Assembly (NCBI RefSeq): GCF_013003985.1
Contig: NZ_CP053073.1
Coordinates: 2,356,001-2,420,000 of the forward strand
From: Usitatibacter palustris
GTDB taxonomy: Bacteria; Pseudomonadota; Gammaproteobacteria; Burkholderiales; Usitatibacteraceae
Direction of reading: 5' to 3'
DNA: 64,000 bases
This document shows, in pieces, positions 39,062 through 48,357 of this stretch; the stretch's first letter is position 1; every line of letters begins with the position of its first letter. The notes under the pieces are model-generated. The model was given only the letters and a program-made list of their open reading frames with translations. It did not search any database and had not been told where the DNA came from. Made by a program: the position numbers and the translations under genes.

Positions 39062-40801
39062 TGTTTCCGCCCGTTCTTTTACGTACCGTCCCGGTGCGGG
39101 TTCGATCGGTTTCCTCTTTCCGCCGCCGAGCTTCGTGCGGGCGGGCACGAGCTTTCCGGCCTGGGGCTTGAGCCATTTGGTCCACGGCGTCCACCAGCTT
39201 CCCGGGACCTCCTTTGCCTTGTCGAGCCACTTCTGCGGATCGGCGTCGAGCTTGCTGCTTCCCACCCAGTGGCTGCGCTTCTTGTGCACGGGCGGGTTGA
39301 TGGTGCCGGCGATGTGCCCGCTCGCGCCGAGCACGAACGTCACGGGCCCGCCGAGCGTTCTCGCGCTCGCGTAGCCGCCCTTCCAGGGAACGATGTGGTC
39401 TTCGCGCGCGGCGAAGACGAACGCGGGGATCTTCACGCGCTTCAGGCTCACGGGCACGCCGCACATCTTCAGCGCGTCGGGCTTGGCGAGCTTGTTGTCC
39501 TGGTAGGTGTTGCGCAGGTAGTACGCGTACATCGGGCCGGGCAGATTGGTCGCGTCCGAGTTCCAGAAGAGGAGATCGAATGCGGGCGGCGCCTTGCCCT
39601 TGAGGTAATTGTTGACGACGTAATTCCACACGAGGTCGTTGGCGCGCAGGCTCGAGAATGCGCCGGCGAGCTCGTTGCCCGCCACCAGGCCGCCCTCCTT
39701 CAACTGCTTCTCGCGCTTCTCGACGAAGTTCTTGTCGATGTAGACGCGAATCTCGCCGACCTCGGTGAAGTCGAGGAGCGTGGTGAGCAGCGTGACGCAA
39801 GGAACGAAATTCTTGCCCTTCTTTTCCAGCACGGCGAGCGCGCACCCGACCAGGGTGCCGCCGATGCAGAAGCCCAGCGCATTCACTTCCTTCGTGCCGC
39901 AGATACGGCGCGCTTCCTCGAGTGCCGCGATCACGCCCTTCTCCACGTAGTCGTCCCACGTGAGCTTGTCCTGCGCCTGCTTCACGTTGCGCCAGGACAC
40001 CATGAACACGGTATGACCCTGTTCGACGGCGTAGCGCACGAGCGAATTGGCCGGCTGCAGGTCCATGATGTAGAACTTGTTGATGCAGGGCGGCACCATC
40101 ACCAGCGGCAGCTCGTGCACCTTCGGCGTGAGCGGCGTGTACTGGATGAGCTGCATCAGCTCGTTCTCGAAGACCACGGCGCCGGTCGAGACGCCGACGT
40201 TCTTGCCGACCTCGAAGGCCTTCTCGTCGGTCATCGAGATGCGGCCCTTCTCGAGATCGGCGAGGAGGTTCTTCATGCCCTCCTGCAGCGTCTCGCCGCG
40301 GCTGTCGATCGCGGCGCGGAGCGCCTCGGGATTCGTGAGCAGGTAATTCGAGGGCGCCGCGGCATCCAGGTACTGGCGCATGAAGAAGCGCATGCGCTGC
40401 TTGGTCGCGGCATCGAGCTCCGCGGTCTCGACCGCCTGCATGAGGGTCTTCGAGGCGGCGAGGTAGGAATCGCGGAAATAGCGGAATACCGGGAGCTCGC
40501 TCCACTCCGGCGCGGTGAAGCGCTTGTCGGTCTCGGCCGCGCCTTCGGCCTTGCTCCCCTGCATCGCGTTCGCCCAGAGGTTCATCTGCTCCTGCATGTA
40601 GCGGCTCTGCAGGTCGACCATCTTGTCGGGGTGCGCGGAGAGGGCATCGAGCCACGCCTTGTACGCGCCGGCGAAGCCCGCCATCACCTGCTGCGTGGTG
40701 CTCTGCTCGGGCAGCGGCGGCTGCGCCATCTTCTCCTGCGACTGGCGGATCAGGTCGCCGAGCTGCTCGGGATCAACGGTGGGCGGGGTGCGGCGAGCCA
40801 T
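39059..40801 (-). CDS. phaC: class I polyhydroxyalkanoate synthase PhaC
   Basis: A 580-residue PHA polymerase. The lipase-like box GFCIGG carries the catalytic Cys312, and the Asp (REDHIVPW) and His (GASGHIAG) of the triad are visible. The N-terminal ~200 residues match the class I PhaC N-domain (SELPVFRYFRDSYL). It polymerises 3-hydroxyacyl-CoA into granules. Length and motif agree with class I (single-subunit) enzymes. Confidence 0.96.
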   Translation of the reverse strand: MARRTPPTVDPEQLGDLIRQSQEKMAQPPLPEQSTTQQVMAGFAGAYKAWLDALSAHPDKMVDLQSRYMQEQMNLWANAMQGSKAEGAAETDKRFTAPEWSELPVFRYFRDSYLAASKTLMQAVETAELDAATKQRMRFFMRQYLDAAAPSNYLLTNPEALRAAIDSRGETLQEGMKNLLADLEKGRISMTDEKAFEVGKNVGVSTGAVVFENELMQLIQYTPLTPKVHELPLVMVPPCINKFYIMDLQPANSLVRYAVEQGHTVFMVSWRNVKQAQDKLTWDDYVEKGVIAALEEARRICGTKEVNALGFCIGGTLVGCALAVLEKKGKNFVPCVTLLTTLLDFTEVGEIRVYIDKNFVEKREKQLKEGGLVAGNELAGAFSSLRANDLVWNYVVNNYLKGKAPPAFDLLFWNSDATNLPGPMYAYYLRNTYQDNKLAKPDALKMCGVPVSLKRVKIPAFVFAAREDHIVPWKGGYASARTLGGPVTFVLGASGHIAGTINPPVHKKRSHWVGSSKLDADPQKWLDKAKEVPGSWWTPWTKWLKPQAGKLVPARTKLGGGKRKPIEPAPGRYVKERAET

Positions 40802-40809
40802 GGGGCACT

Positions 40810-41583
40810 TTAACCCAGCCCTTCGTGGATGATCCAGATAGTGGCGATGCCCAGGCCGATGAAGGACACCTGCCCGAGCGTCTCGCGCAACGCCGCGCGC
40901 TTGTGCAGACCCGGGATGAGGTCGGCCACCGCGACGTAGATCATGCTGGCCGCGGCGATCGCGAGCAGGTCGGGAACCCAGTTGCGCGCGCCGGCGAGCG
41001 CGAAGTAGGCAATGAGGGCCCCAAGCACCGTCGCCAGGCTGGAGACCACGTTGAGCAGCAGCGCCTTCTTCTTCGAAAAGCCCGAGTGCAGCAGGATGAG
41101 GAAGTCGCCGATCTCCTGCGGGATCTCGTGGGCGAGGATCGCGAGCGCCGTGATCACGCCCAGGCGAATGTCGGCGATGAAAGCGCCGGCGATGATGACG
41201 CCGTCGGTGAAGTTGTGGAAGGAGTCGCCCGCGACGATCATCCAGCCCGAGCGGCCCTGGTCGTTGTCATGGCCGTGGTCGTGGCCGCCTTCGATCTCTT
41301 CGCCGTGATGGTGATGGTGGCGCCAGAGCAGCAGCTTCTCGAGGATGAAGAACACGAGGATGCCTGCGAGGATCATCGCGGCAGACCGGCCCGGGTTGGG
41401 GTTGGCCTGGAAGATGTGCGGGATCATGTCGAGGAACACCGCACCGAGCAGCGCGCCGACCGCATAACTCACCAGCGTGGGAATCCAGCGCGCCTGCACG
41501 CGGAAGGCCACAAGCGCGGCGATGCCCAGTGAGAGCGCGCCGCCCGCAAGGCAGGCCAGCAGAATCCACGCGAGAGTCGTCAT
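40810..41583 (-). CDS. ZIP-family metal transporter
   Basis: A 257-residue inner-membrane protein with about eight helices. A His-rich cytoplasmic loop (RHHHHHGEEIEGGHDHGH) is followed by HNFTDGVIIAGAF and the metal-site helix AHEIPQEIGDFLIL, the ZIP signatures. It should import zinc or another divalent metal. It starts 7 bp before the pgeF stop on the same strand. Confidence 0.9.
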   Translation of the reverse strand: MTTLAWILLACLAGGALSLGIAALVAFRVQARWIPTLVSYAVGALLGAVFLDMIPHIFQANPNPGRSAAMILAGILVFFILEKLLLWRHHHHHGEEIEGGHDHGHDNDQGRSGWMIVAGDSFHNFTDGVIIAGAFIADIRLGVITALAILAHEIPQEIGDFLILLHSGFSKKKALLLNVVSSLATVLGALIAYFALAGARNWVPDLLAIAAASMIYVAVADLIPGLHKRAALRETLGQVSFIGLGIATIWIIHEGLG

Positions 41584-41590
41584 TGTTCTT

Positions 41591-42334
41591 CTAGTTCGCC
41601 ATCCAGATGAAACTGCCCAGGCGCCCGCTTTCCTTCACGCGCCGGTACGAGAAAAACCGCTCGCGCTCGGTGAACGTGCAGAAACCACCGCCGAAGACCT
41701 GGGTGACACCGCAGCGGCCCAGCCGCTGCCGCGCCAGCGTGTAGAGATCCGCAAGATACTTGCCCGGCACGTGTGGCGCGAAAGCTTCCGCGGCCCTGGC
41801 CTCGACCGCCATGAACGCCTCGCGCACCTCGGGACCCACCTCGAACGCCCCGGGCCCGATCGTCGGACCCATCCAGGCCAGCATACGCGACGTGTCAATC
41901 CCCATCGCCGCGACGGCCGACTCGATCACCCCCGCCGCCATCCCCCGCCAGCCCGCGTGGACGACCGCGACCTGCGTACCGGTGTCGTTGCACAGCAGGA
42001 GCGGCATGCAATCGGCCGTGAGCACGGCGCAGACCCGGCCAGGAATCGCGGTGATCGCCGCATCGGCGCGCGGCACCTCCTCGGCGCCCAGATTCTCCAG
42101 CCGCACGGTGGTCACGCCGTGATGCTGGGCGAGCCATTGCGGCATCTCGGGCAAATGGCCGACGACGGTAAGGCGATTGCGCGAAACGCGCTCGCGGTCA
42201 TCGCCGCTCGAAAGGCCGAGGTTCATCGTCCCGTACTCGCCCTCGCTCACGCCGCCCGCGCGCGTGGTGACGAAGGCGCGCACGTTCGCGGGTGCGGGCC
42301 ACTCGGGCACGATCCAGTCGCGGGGCAGGCTCAT
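41591..42334 (-). CDS. pgeF: peptidoglycan editing factor PgeF
   Basis: A 247-residue protein of the YfiH/laccase-domain family, with TADCMPLLLC, VVHAGWRGMAAGV and the Cys/His metal ligands. PgeF corrects peptidoglycan precursors bearing L-Ser in place of L-Ala; earlier annotations call it multicopper polyphenol oxidoreductase. It overlaps rluD by 4 bp, a conserved pairing. Confidence 0.9.
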   Translation of the reverse strand: MSLPRDWIVPEWPAPANVRAFVTTRAGGVSEGEYGTMNLGLSSGDDRERVSRNRLTVVGHLPEMPQWLAQHHGVTTVRLENLGAEEVPRADAAITAIPGRVCAVLTADCMPLLLCNDTGTQVAVVHAGWRGMAAGVIESAVAAMGIDTSRMLAWMGPTIGPGAFEVGPEVREAFMAVEARAAEAFAPHVPGKYLADLYTLARQRLGRCGVTQVFGGGFCTFTERERFFSYRRVKESGRLGSFIWMAN

Positions 42335-43281
42335 ACCTTGCGAAGTCCCGTGAGGAGCGCGAGAAAGTCCTCGGGCATCGGCGATTCGAACTTCACGAGC
42401 TTGCCGGTGGACGGGTGCTTGAATGCGAGCTTCCACGCATGCAGCGCCTGGCGCTGGAAGATGCGCTCGCCTTTCCCGCCGTACTCCGGATCGCCTTCGA
42501 GCGGATGGCCGATCGCGGCGAGGTGCACGCGAATCTGGTGCGTGCGGCCGGTTTCGAGGTCGCATTCGAGCAGCGTGTGCGCCGCGAACGCTTCCTTCAC
42601 GCGGTAGTGGGTCACGGCTTCCTTGCCGTTCGCAACCACCGCCATGCGCGTTCGCTTCGTCGGATGCCGACCGATCGGCTTGTCCACCGTGCCGCCGGCG
42701 GCGATGCGCCCGCGCGCGAGTGCGACATACGTGCGCTTCACGGTGCGTTCCTGGAGCTGGCGAACGAGATCGAGCTGCGTGGCCTCGTCCTTGGCCACCA
42801 CGAGCAATCCGCTGGTTTCCTTGTCGAGACGATGCACGATGCCCGCGCGCGGCAGGTGCTTGAGCCCCGGGGCATGGTGCAGGAGCGCATTGAGCATCGT
42901 GCCCGCCCAGTTTCCCGTTCCCGGGTGAACCACCAGGCCCGCGGGCTTGTCGATGACAAGGACGTGGTCGTCCTCGTGGACGATGGGTAGCGCGATGGCC
43001 TCGGGCCGGAACGCGGCCTCCTCCGGACGCGGCACAAGGGCCACTTCCACTTTCTCGCCGCTGCGGACTTTCGTGCGCACCGCCGCGCTTTCGCCGTCGA
43101 CGAGCACGTGCCCGTCCTCGATCAGCTTCGCCAGGCGGCTGCGCGAGACTTCGGGCAGCAGCTTCGCGAGGGCCTGGTCGAGCCGCAGCCCGGCGAGGTC
43201 GAGGGGAATCGTCAGGTTGACGCGGCGGGCGGGGGGTTCGGGCGGGTTATAATTTCGGCTTCCGGAGGCAGGATTCACCAT
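42331..43281 (-). CDS. rluD: 23S rRNA pseudouridine synthase RluD
   Basis: A 316-residue RluA-family enzyme with an N-terminal S4 domain (GLRLDQALAKLLPEVSRSRL) and the catalytic Asp in GIVHRLDKETSGLLVVAK. It modifies U1911/1915/1917 of 23S rRNA. The ATG at 43281 overlaps the divergent bamD ATG by 2 bp. The first ~25 residues are not conserved and the true start might lie further in, but no alternative ATG/GTG is obvious. Confidence 0.93.
   Translation of the reverse strand: MVNPASGSRNYNPPEPPARRVNLTIPLDLAGLRLDQALAKLLPEVSRSRLAKLIEDGHVLVDGESAAVRTKVRSGEKVEVALVPRPEEAAFRPEAIALPIVHEDDHVLVIDKPAGLVVHPGTGNWAGTMLNALLHHAPGLKHLPRAGIVHRLDKETSGLLVVAKDEATQLDLVRQLQERTVKRTYVALARGRIAAGGTVDKPIGRHPTKRTRMAVVANGKEAVTHYRVKEAFAAHTLLECDLETGRTHQIRVHLAAIGHPLEGDPEYGGKGERIFQRQALHAWKLAFKHPSTGKLVKFESPMPEDFLALLTGLRKV
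43248..43253 (+). promoter_or_regulatory. bamD -10 element inside the rluD 5' end
   Basis: TATAAT lies 26 bp upstream of the bamD ATG, with no good -35 at 17 bp (a TTGACG lies too far, spacer 25). It would start transcription near 43260, leaving GGAGG at about 43264 as the ribosome site. It falls inside the rluD N-terminal coding region. Confidence 0.45.
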
Positions 43282-44089
43282 GAAACGAAGTGTAATGGCA
43301 TTGGCGGTGTTCGCCATCGCGGTCGCGCTCGGTGGCTGCACCACCATCCAGGGCTGGTTCGGCAAGACGCCCGAGGCGAAGAAGGAATGGACCCCGGCGG
43401 ACTACTACAAGGCCGCCAAGGAAGAGCTCGACAGCGGCAACAACAAGGCCGCGATCCAGATCTTCGAGCAGCTCGAGTCCAAGTTCCCGTTCGGCCGGTA
43501 TGCCCAGCAGGCGCAGATCGAGATCGCCTACGCGTACTACCGCGAGAACGAGACCGCGCAGTGCATCTCGGCGGCTGACCGCTTCATCAAGCAGCATCCC
43601 AACCACGTCAACGTGGATTACGCGCTCTACCTGAAGGGTCTCGCGAACTTCAAGGAGGATCTCGGCCTTCTGGCGCGCTGGGTGAGCCAGGACCTCGCCG
43701 ACCGCGACCCGAAGGCCGCGCGCGAATCGTTCGAAGTCTTCAAGGAACTGGTCACGCGCTTCCCCGACAGCCGCTACGCCCCGGATTCCCGCGCGCGGAT
43801 GATCTATCTCGTCGATGCGGTCGCTCGCCACGAACTCCATGTCGCCGAGTACTACATCAAGCGCGGCGCCTACCTCGCGGCGGTCAATCGCGCCCAGGAC
43901 ATCCTCATTCGCTACCCCAACGCGCCGCTGCGCCGCCAGGCGCTCGACGTGATGGTCCAGGGTTATGACCGCATGGGCATGACGGACCTGCGCGACGACA
44001 CCAAGAAGGTCATCGCCAAGAACTTCCCCGGCGAACCGGTCGATGCGCGTCCGATCGGCGGCTCCTGGTGGAAGATCTGGCAGTACTGA
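43280..44089 (+). CDS. bamD: outer-membrane assembly lipoprotein BamD
   Basis: A 269-residue lipoprotein with a lipobox ending at Cys20 (AVALGGC). Five TPR-like units follow (PADYYKAAKEELDSGNNKAA; YAQQAQIEIAYAYY). BamD is the essential partner of BamA in outer-membrane protein folding. The divergent bamD/rluD/pgeF arrangement is conserved in many proteobacteria. Confidence 0.95.
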   Translation: MKRSVMALAVFAIAVALGGCTTIQGWFGKTPEAKKEWTPADYYKAAKEELDSGNNKAAIQIFEQLESKFPFGRYAQQAQIEIAYAYYRENETAQCISAADRFIKQHPNHVNVDYALYLKGLANFKEDLGLLARWVSQDLADRDPKAARESFEVFKELVTRFPDSRYAPDSRARMIYLVDAVARHELHVAEYYIKRGAYLAAVNRAQDILIRYPNAPLRRQALDVMVQGYDRMGMTDLRDDTKKVIAKNFPGEPVDARPIGGSWWKIWQY

Positions 44090-44090
44090 G

Positions 44091-46187
44091 CTAGCGCAGG
44101 GCTTCCAGCAGCTCGACCTGCGCGCAGCGCTTGCGGCTGCCGCGCCCGGGCTTGCGGCGCACGTAGCTCCCGTCGGTCTGCATTTCCCACGACTGGCTGT
44201 TGTCGTCGAGGTAGGCCTTGAGGCCCTCCTGGATCACGCGCTTCTTGAGCTTCGCATCGAGGATCGGAAAGCACAGCTCGATGCGCCGGAAGAAGTTGCG
44301 ATCCATCCAGTCCGCGCTCGAGAGATACACGCTCTCCTCGCCGCCGTTGCGGAAGTGGAAGATGCGCGTGTGCTCGAGGAAGCGCCCGATCACGGACCGG
44401 ACGCGAATGTTCTCGGAGATCTTCGCCACGCCGGGCCTGAGCGCGCACACGCCGCGGATGATGAGATCGACCTTCACGCCGGCCTGCGAAGCCTTGTAGA
44501 GCGCCTCGATCACCGTCGGCTCCAACAGCGCATTCATCTTCGCGACGATGCGCGCGGGCTTTCCGGACCTCGCGATGCGCGTCTCGTTGTCGATCGCATC
44601 GATCACGCGCTGGTGCAGGGTGAAGGGCGCCTGCCAGACGTGCTTCAGCTTCGTGACCTTGCCCAGGCCCGTGAGCTGCTGGAACACCTCGTTCACGTCC
44701 GCGCAGACCGTCTCGTTGGCCGTGAGCAGGTCGAAGTCGGTATAGAGGCGCGCCGTGCGCGGATGGTAGTTGCCGGTGCCCAGGTGGACGTAGCGGATGA
44801 GCTTGCCCTCCTCGCGCCGCACCACCATCGACATCTTGGCGTGGGTCTTGTGTCCGACGACGCCATAGACCACGTGCGCGCCGACTTCCTCGAGGCGCGC
44901 GGCCCAGTTGATGTTGGCCTCTTCGTCGAAGCGCGCCATGAGCTCGACGACCACGGTGACTTCCTTGCCGGCCCGCGCGGCATCGATCAACGTCTGCATG
45001 ATCACGGAGTCGGTGCCGGTGCGGTACACCGTCTGCTTGATCGCCACGACCTGCGGATCCTTCGCGGCCTGGCGGATGAATTCGATCACCGGCGCGAACG
45101 ACTGGAAGGGCCGGTGCAGGAGGATGTCGCCCTTGCGGATCGTCTCGAAGAGGTCCTTCGACTTGATCACCGACTTGGGCATGCCCGGCACGAAGAGCTT
45201 GTACATGAGGTCCGGCCGCCCGACCTGGTCGGGGATGTTCATGAGCCGCACGAGATTCACCGGACCGTTCACGCGGTAGAGGTCGGGCGCCTCGAGGCCG
45301 AACTGCTCGAGGAGGAACTTCGTCATCGGCTCGCTCATGTTGTCGGCGACTTCCAGGCGCACCGCGTCGCCGAAGTGCCGCTGCGGCAACTCGCCCTGCA
45401 GCGCCTTGCGCAGGTCCTTTACTTCCTCTTCCTCGACGAAGAGGTCGGAGTTGCGCGTCACGCGGAACTGGTAGCAGCCCTGCACGTTCATGCCCGAGAA
45501 GAGCTCGCCCACGTGCTTGTGCAGCACGGAGGTGAGGAAGATGAAGTCGTTGGCGCCCTGCGCGATGCCCGCCGGCAGCTTGATGACGCGGGGCAGCACG
45601 CGCGGAGCCTGGACGATCGCCGCGCGCGAATTGCGGCCGAACGCATCGCGGCCCTCCAGCTCGACCGCGAAGTTCAGGCTCTTGTTGAAGACGCGCGGGA
45701 ACGGGTGCGCCGGATCGAGCCCGATGGGCGTGAGGAGCGGCATCATCTCGCGGAAGAAATAGTCGCGAACCCACTCCTGCTGCTGCGCATTCCACGAGCC
45801 GCGGCGAATGAAGCGGATCCCCTCCTTCGCGAGCGACGGGAGGATCTCGTCGTTGAGCAGCTTGTACTGGCGCTCGACGATCTCGTGCGCGAGGCGCGTG
45901 ACCTGCGTGAACACCTGCTGCGGCCTGAGGCCGTCGGCCTCCGGCGCATCGGAGCCCATCTTGATCTGCTCCTTCACGCCCGAGAGGCGGATCTCGAAGA
46001 ACTCGTCGAGGTTGGAGGAGACGATCGTGAGGAACTTCAGCCGCTCGAGGAGCGGCACGGTGCGGTCCTCGGCTTGCGCGAGAACACGGCGGTTGAACGC
46101 AAGCGCCTGCAGCTCGCGATTCAGGAAATGATCGGGGGATAGGCGCGACACGCGCGGGGTTTCTGATTTCGGCTTATTTTTAGCCAT
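44091..46187 (-). CDS. ppk: polyphosphate kinase 1
   Basis: A 698-residue PPK1 with the opening SPDHFLNRELQALAFNRRVL, the autophosphorylated His region (GVVGHKTHAKMSMVVRR) and ARLYTDFDLLTAN. It polymerises the gamma phosphate of ATP into polyphosphate. Starts at 46187 (MAKNKPKS) and 46214 are both possible; 46187 is preferred because a Pho-box-like site covers the later one. It is divergent from ppx. Confidence 0.95.
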   Translation of the reverse strand: MAKNKPKSETPRVSRLSPDHFLNRELQALAFNRRVLAQAEDRTVPLLERLKFLTIVSSNLDEFFEIRLSGVKEQIKMGSDAPEADGLRPQQVFTQVTRLAHEIVERQYKLLNDEILPSLAKEGIRFIRRGSWNAQQQEWVRDYFFREMMPLLTPIGLDPAHPFPRVFNKSLNFAVELEGRDAFGRNSRAAIVQAPRVLPRVIKLPAGIAQGANDFIFLTSVLHKHVGELFSGMNVQGCYQFRVTRNSDLFVEEEEVKDLRKALQGELPQRHFGDAVRLEVADNMSEPMTKFLLEQFGLEAPDLYRVNGPVNLVRLMNIPDQVGRPDLMYKLFVPGMPKSVIKSKDLFETIRKGDILLHRPFQSFAPVIEFIRQAAKDPQVVAIKQTVYRTGTDSVIMQTLIDAARAGKEVTVVVELMARFDEEANINWAARLEEVGAHVVYGVVGHKTHAKMSMVVRREEGKLIRYVHLGTGNYHPRTARLYTDFDLLTANETVCADVNEVFQQLTGLGKVTKLKHVWQAPFTLHQRVIDAIDNETRIARSGKPARIVAKMNALLEPTVIEALYKASQAGVKVDLIIRGVCALRPGVAKISENIRVRSVIGRFLEHTRIFHFRNGGEESVYLSSADWMDRNFFRRIELCFPILDAKLKKRVIQEGLKAYLDDNSQSWEMQTDGSYVRRKPGRGSRKRCAQVELLEALR

Positions 46188-46201
46188 GATCGTGCGGCAG
46201 C

Positions 46202-46219
46202 GTGACAGTTTCATGGCAA
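46202..46219 (-). promoter_or_regulatory. Pho-box-like sequence between ppk and ppx
   Basis: Read on the minus strand it is TTGCCAT-GAAA-CTGTCAC, against the PhoB consensus CTGTCAT-N4-CTGTCAC (12 of 14 half-site bases). It points towards ppk, which PhoB regulates in E. coli. It lies very close to the ppk start, so the promoter geometry is awkward. Confidence 0.4.
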
Positions 46220-46229
46220 GCTGCGCCCG

Positions 46230-47714
46230 ATGGAATATACCACCCTCGCCGCGGTAGACCTCGGCTCCAACAGCTTCCACATGGCTGTCGGACGGGTGGT
46301 GGATGACCAGATCTATCCGCTCGATTCGCTGAAGGAAACCGTGCGGCTCGGCGCGGGCCTCACGTCCGACAAGCGCCTCGACGCCGATGCGCAGGATCGC
46401 GCACTCGCCACGTTGCGCCGCTTCCGCGAACGTCTCGCCGGCATGCCGAAGGAATCCGTGCGCGTGGTCGGCACCAACACCTTGCGTGTCGCGAAGAATG
46501 CCCGCGAGTTCCTCGCGAAGGCCGAGTCGACGCTCGGTTTCCCCATCGAGATCATCTCCGGCCGCGAGGAGGCACGCCTGATCTACATGGGCGTGGTGCA
46601 CTCGCTGCCGCTTTCGAGCCAGAACCGGCTCGTGGTGGACATCGGCGGCGGCTCGACCGAATTCATCATCGGCAACAAGATGAAGCCGCGCGTGATGGAA
46701 AGCCTCTACATGGGCTGCGTGAGCTACACGCGCCGGTTCTTTCCCGAAGGCAAGGTCGACAAGAAAAGCTTCAAGGCCGCCGAGCTCGCCGCGCGCGAGG
46801 AAGTGCAGGCGCTGGTCGAGCGTTTCGAGAAGGAAGGCTGGAAGGAAGCGGTCGGCTCGTCAGGCACGGCGCGCGCGCTGGCGGAAGTGATCACGCTCAA
46901 CGGGCGCTCGAACGACACGATCACCGCGGGTGGCCTCGCCTGGCTGCGCGAGGAGCTCATCGAATCGGGCGACGTACGCAAGCTCGCGATCGCAGGATTG
47001 CGCGACGAACGCATCCCGGTGTTTCCGGGCGGGCTTGCGATCATGTCCGCGGTATTTTCCGAGCTCTCCCTCAAGGAAATGATCGTCGCGGAAGGCGCGC
47101 TTCGCCAGGGCGTGCTGTGGGATCTCCTCGGCCGCGTGCATCACCGCGACATCCGCGAGGTCACGATCGAACAGTTCGTGCGCCGCTATCACGTCGATGC
47201 GGTGCAGGCCACGCGCGTCGGCTCGCTCGCTCGCGCGCTCTACCGGCAACTCGAACCCGAGCGGACCGAGCGCACCTTCGTCGCGGAAAGCTTCCTCGCG
47301 TGGGGCGTGCAGCTCCATGAGATCGGCTTGTCGATCTCGCAGGGCGGATACCACAAGCATTCGGCCTACATCCTCGCCAACGCCGACATGCCCGGCTTCT
47401 CGCGGCAGGAACAGGCGTGGCTCGCGAACCTCGTGCTCGCGCAGCGCGGCAAGCTCGCGAAGATGCGCGAGGCCTTCGCGGTGGACGCGGATCTCGCCAC
47501 CCTCTCCTTCTGCCTCCGGGTCGCGGTGATCCTGCATCGGGCGCGCCGCACGCTGCGCCTGCCGAAGATTTCGGCCTCGCGTCGCGGCAAGACCTTCATC
47601 CTCCACGTCGAAGCGAAGTGGCTCGAGGCGCACACGCTCGCGGCGCATGCATTCGAAGCCGAACGCGACGAGTGGGATTCGACGGGATTTGCGTTCGAGG
47701 TCGAGGAGAAATAA
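46230..47714 (+). CDS. ppx: exopolyphosphatase (Ppx/GppA)
   Basis: A 494-residue member of the Ppx/GppA family with the ASKHA motifs AAVDLGSNSFHMAV and LVVDIGGGSTEFI, and a C-terminal HD-like domain (about 310-494, HEIGLSISQGGYHKHSAYI). It removes terminal phosphates from polyphosphate, or the pentaphosphate from pppGpp. Divergence from ppk places synthesis and breakdown together. Confidence 0.92.
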   Translation: MEYTTLAAVDLGSNSFHMAVGRVVDDQIYPLDSLKETVRLGAGLTSDKRLDADAQDRALATLRRFRERLAGMPKESVRVVGTNTLRVAKNAREFLAKAESTLGFPIEIISGREEARLIYMGVVHSLPLSSQNRLVVDIGGGSTEFIIGNKMKPRVMESLYMGCVSYTRRFFPEGKVDKKSFKAAELAAREEVQALVERFEKEGWKEAVGSSGTARALAEVITLNGRSNDTITAGGLAWLREELIESGDVRKLAIAGLRDERIPVFPGGLAIMSAVFSELSLKEMIVAEGALRQGVLWDLLGRVHHRDIREVTIEQFVRRYHVDAVQATRVGSLARALYRQLEPERTERTFVAESFLAWGVQLHEIGLSISQGGYHKHSAYILANADMPGFSRQEQAWLANLVLAQRGKLAKMREAFAVDADLATLSFCLRVAVILHRARRTLRLPKISASRRGKTFILHVEAKWLEAHTLAAHAFEAERDEWDSTGFAFEVEEK

Positions 47715-47719
47715 CGGAA

Positions 47720-47831
47720 CTGTCATCCTGAGGAGCGCAGCGACGAAGGACCTGCTGGAGGGGTTGAACAGTACAAATCCGCTGCGCTGTTCAAGCAGGT
47801 CCTTCGGGGCGTTCGCCCCTCAGGATGACAG
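47720..47831. repeat. inverted pair of the CTGTCATCCTGAG repeat
   Basis: Two copies face each other (47720-47756 and 47794-47831), with a nested inner stem (TTGAACAG 47764-47771 with CTGTTCAA 47787-47794). The 112 bp can fold into one nearly complete hairpin between convergent ppx and sixA. It may serve as a bidirectional terminator. Confidence 0.7.
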
Positions 47832-47834
47832 GGA

Positions 47835-48293
47835 TCAGTCGTCGAGCAGATCCGGGTTCAGCACCGCCTTCAGGATGGTCTCCTGCTCGCCGCGGCGATC
47901 GCGCGTGGCGAACCACCAGATCGCGCCCTTCTTGATCGACACGTCGCCGACCGCACCGCCGACGAGCTTTGCCGCGATCTGGCCCAGCGTGGGCTGGTGA
48001 CCGACGACCAGCACCGGCTCCGACGCTGACGGCCAGCCCACTTCGCGCAGCACCACCTGCGGTGTGCTCGAAGGGCCGAGCGCTTCGCGCACATCGAACG
48101 GAAGATCGAGTGCCTTCACGGTCTGCAGCGTGCGCTTCGAGGGGCTCACGAGAATCTGCCATTCGCCGGCGAGCAGCGGCCGCAGCCACTGCGCCATGCG
48201 CTCGGCCTGCTTCTTCCCGCGCTTCGTGAGCTCGCGCTTGAGGTCGTCCTCGCCGTCTTCCGCTTCTGCGTGCCGCCAGAGAATCAGGTCCAT
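47835..48293 (-). CDS. sixA: phosphohistidine phosphatase SixA
   Basis: A 152-residue histidine-phosphatase-fold enzyme with the SixA motif MDLILWRHAEAEDG (Arg7, His8) and VVGHQPTLG. It dephosphorylates phosphohistidine in phosphorelay or PTS proteins. The ATG at 48293 gives the family start. Confidence 0.9.
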   Translation of the reverse strand: MDLILWRHAEAEDGEDDLKRELTKRGKKQAERMAQWLRPLLAGEWQILVSPSKRTLQTVKALDLPFDVREALGPSSTPQVVLREVGWPSASEPVLVVGHQPTLGQIAAKLVGGAVGDVSIKKGAIWWFATRDRRGEQETILKAVLNPDLLDD

Positions 48294-48357
48294 GTGCTTT
48301 CCTTGGCCGTGTGGGGCGTGAGGATGCGACACCGCGATGACGCCGCCATGACAGCCC

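Noticed and set aside
43963..45795. 610-residue minus-strand frame
   Set aside because: Off-frame shadow of ppk, extremely Arg-rich with no motif.
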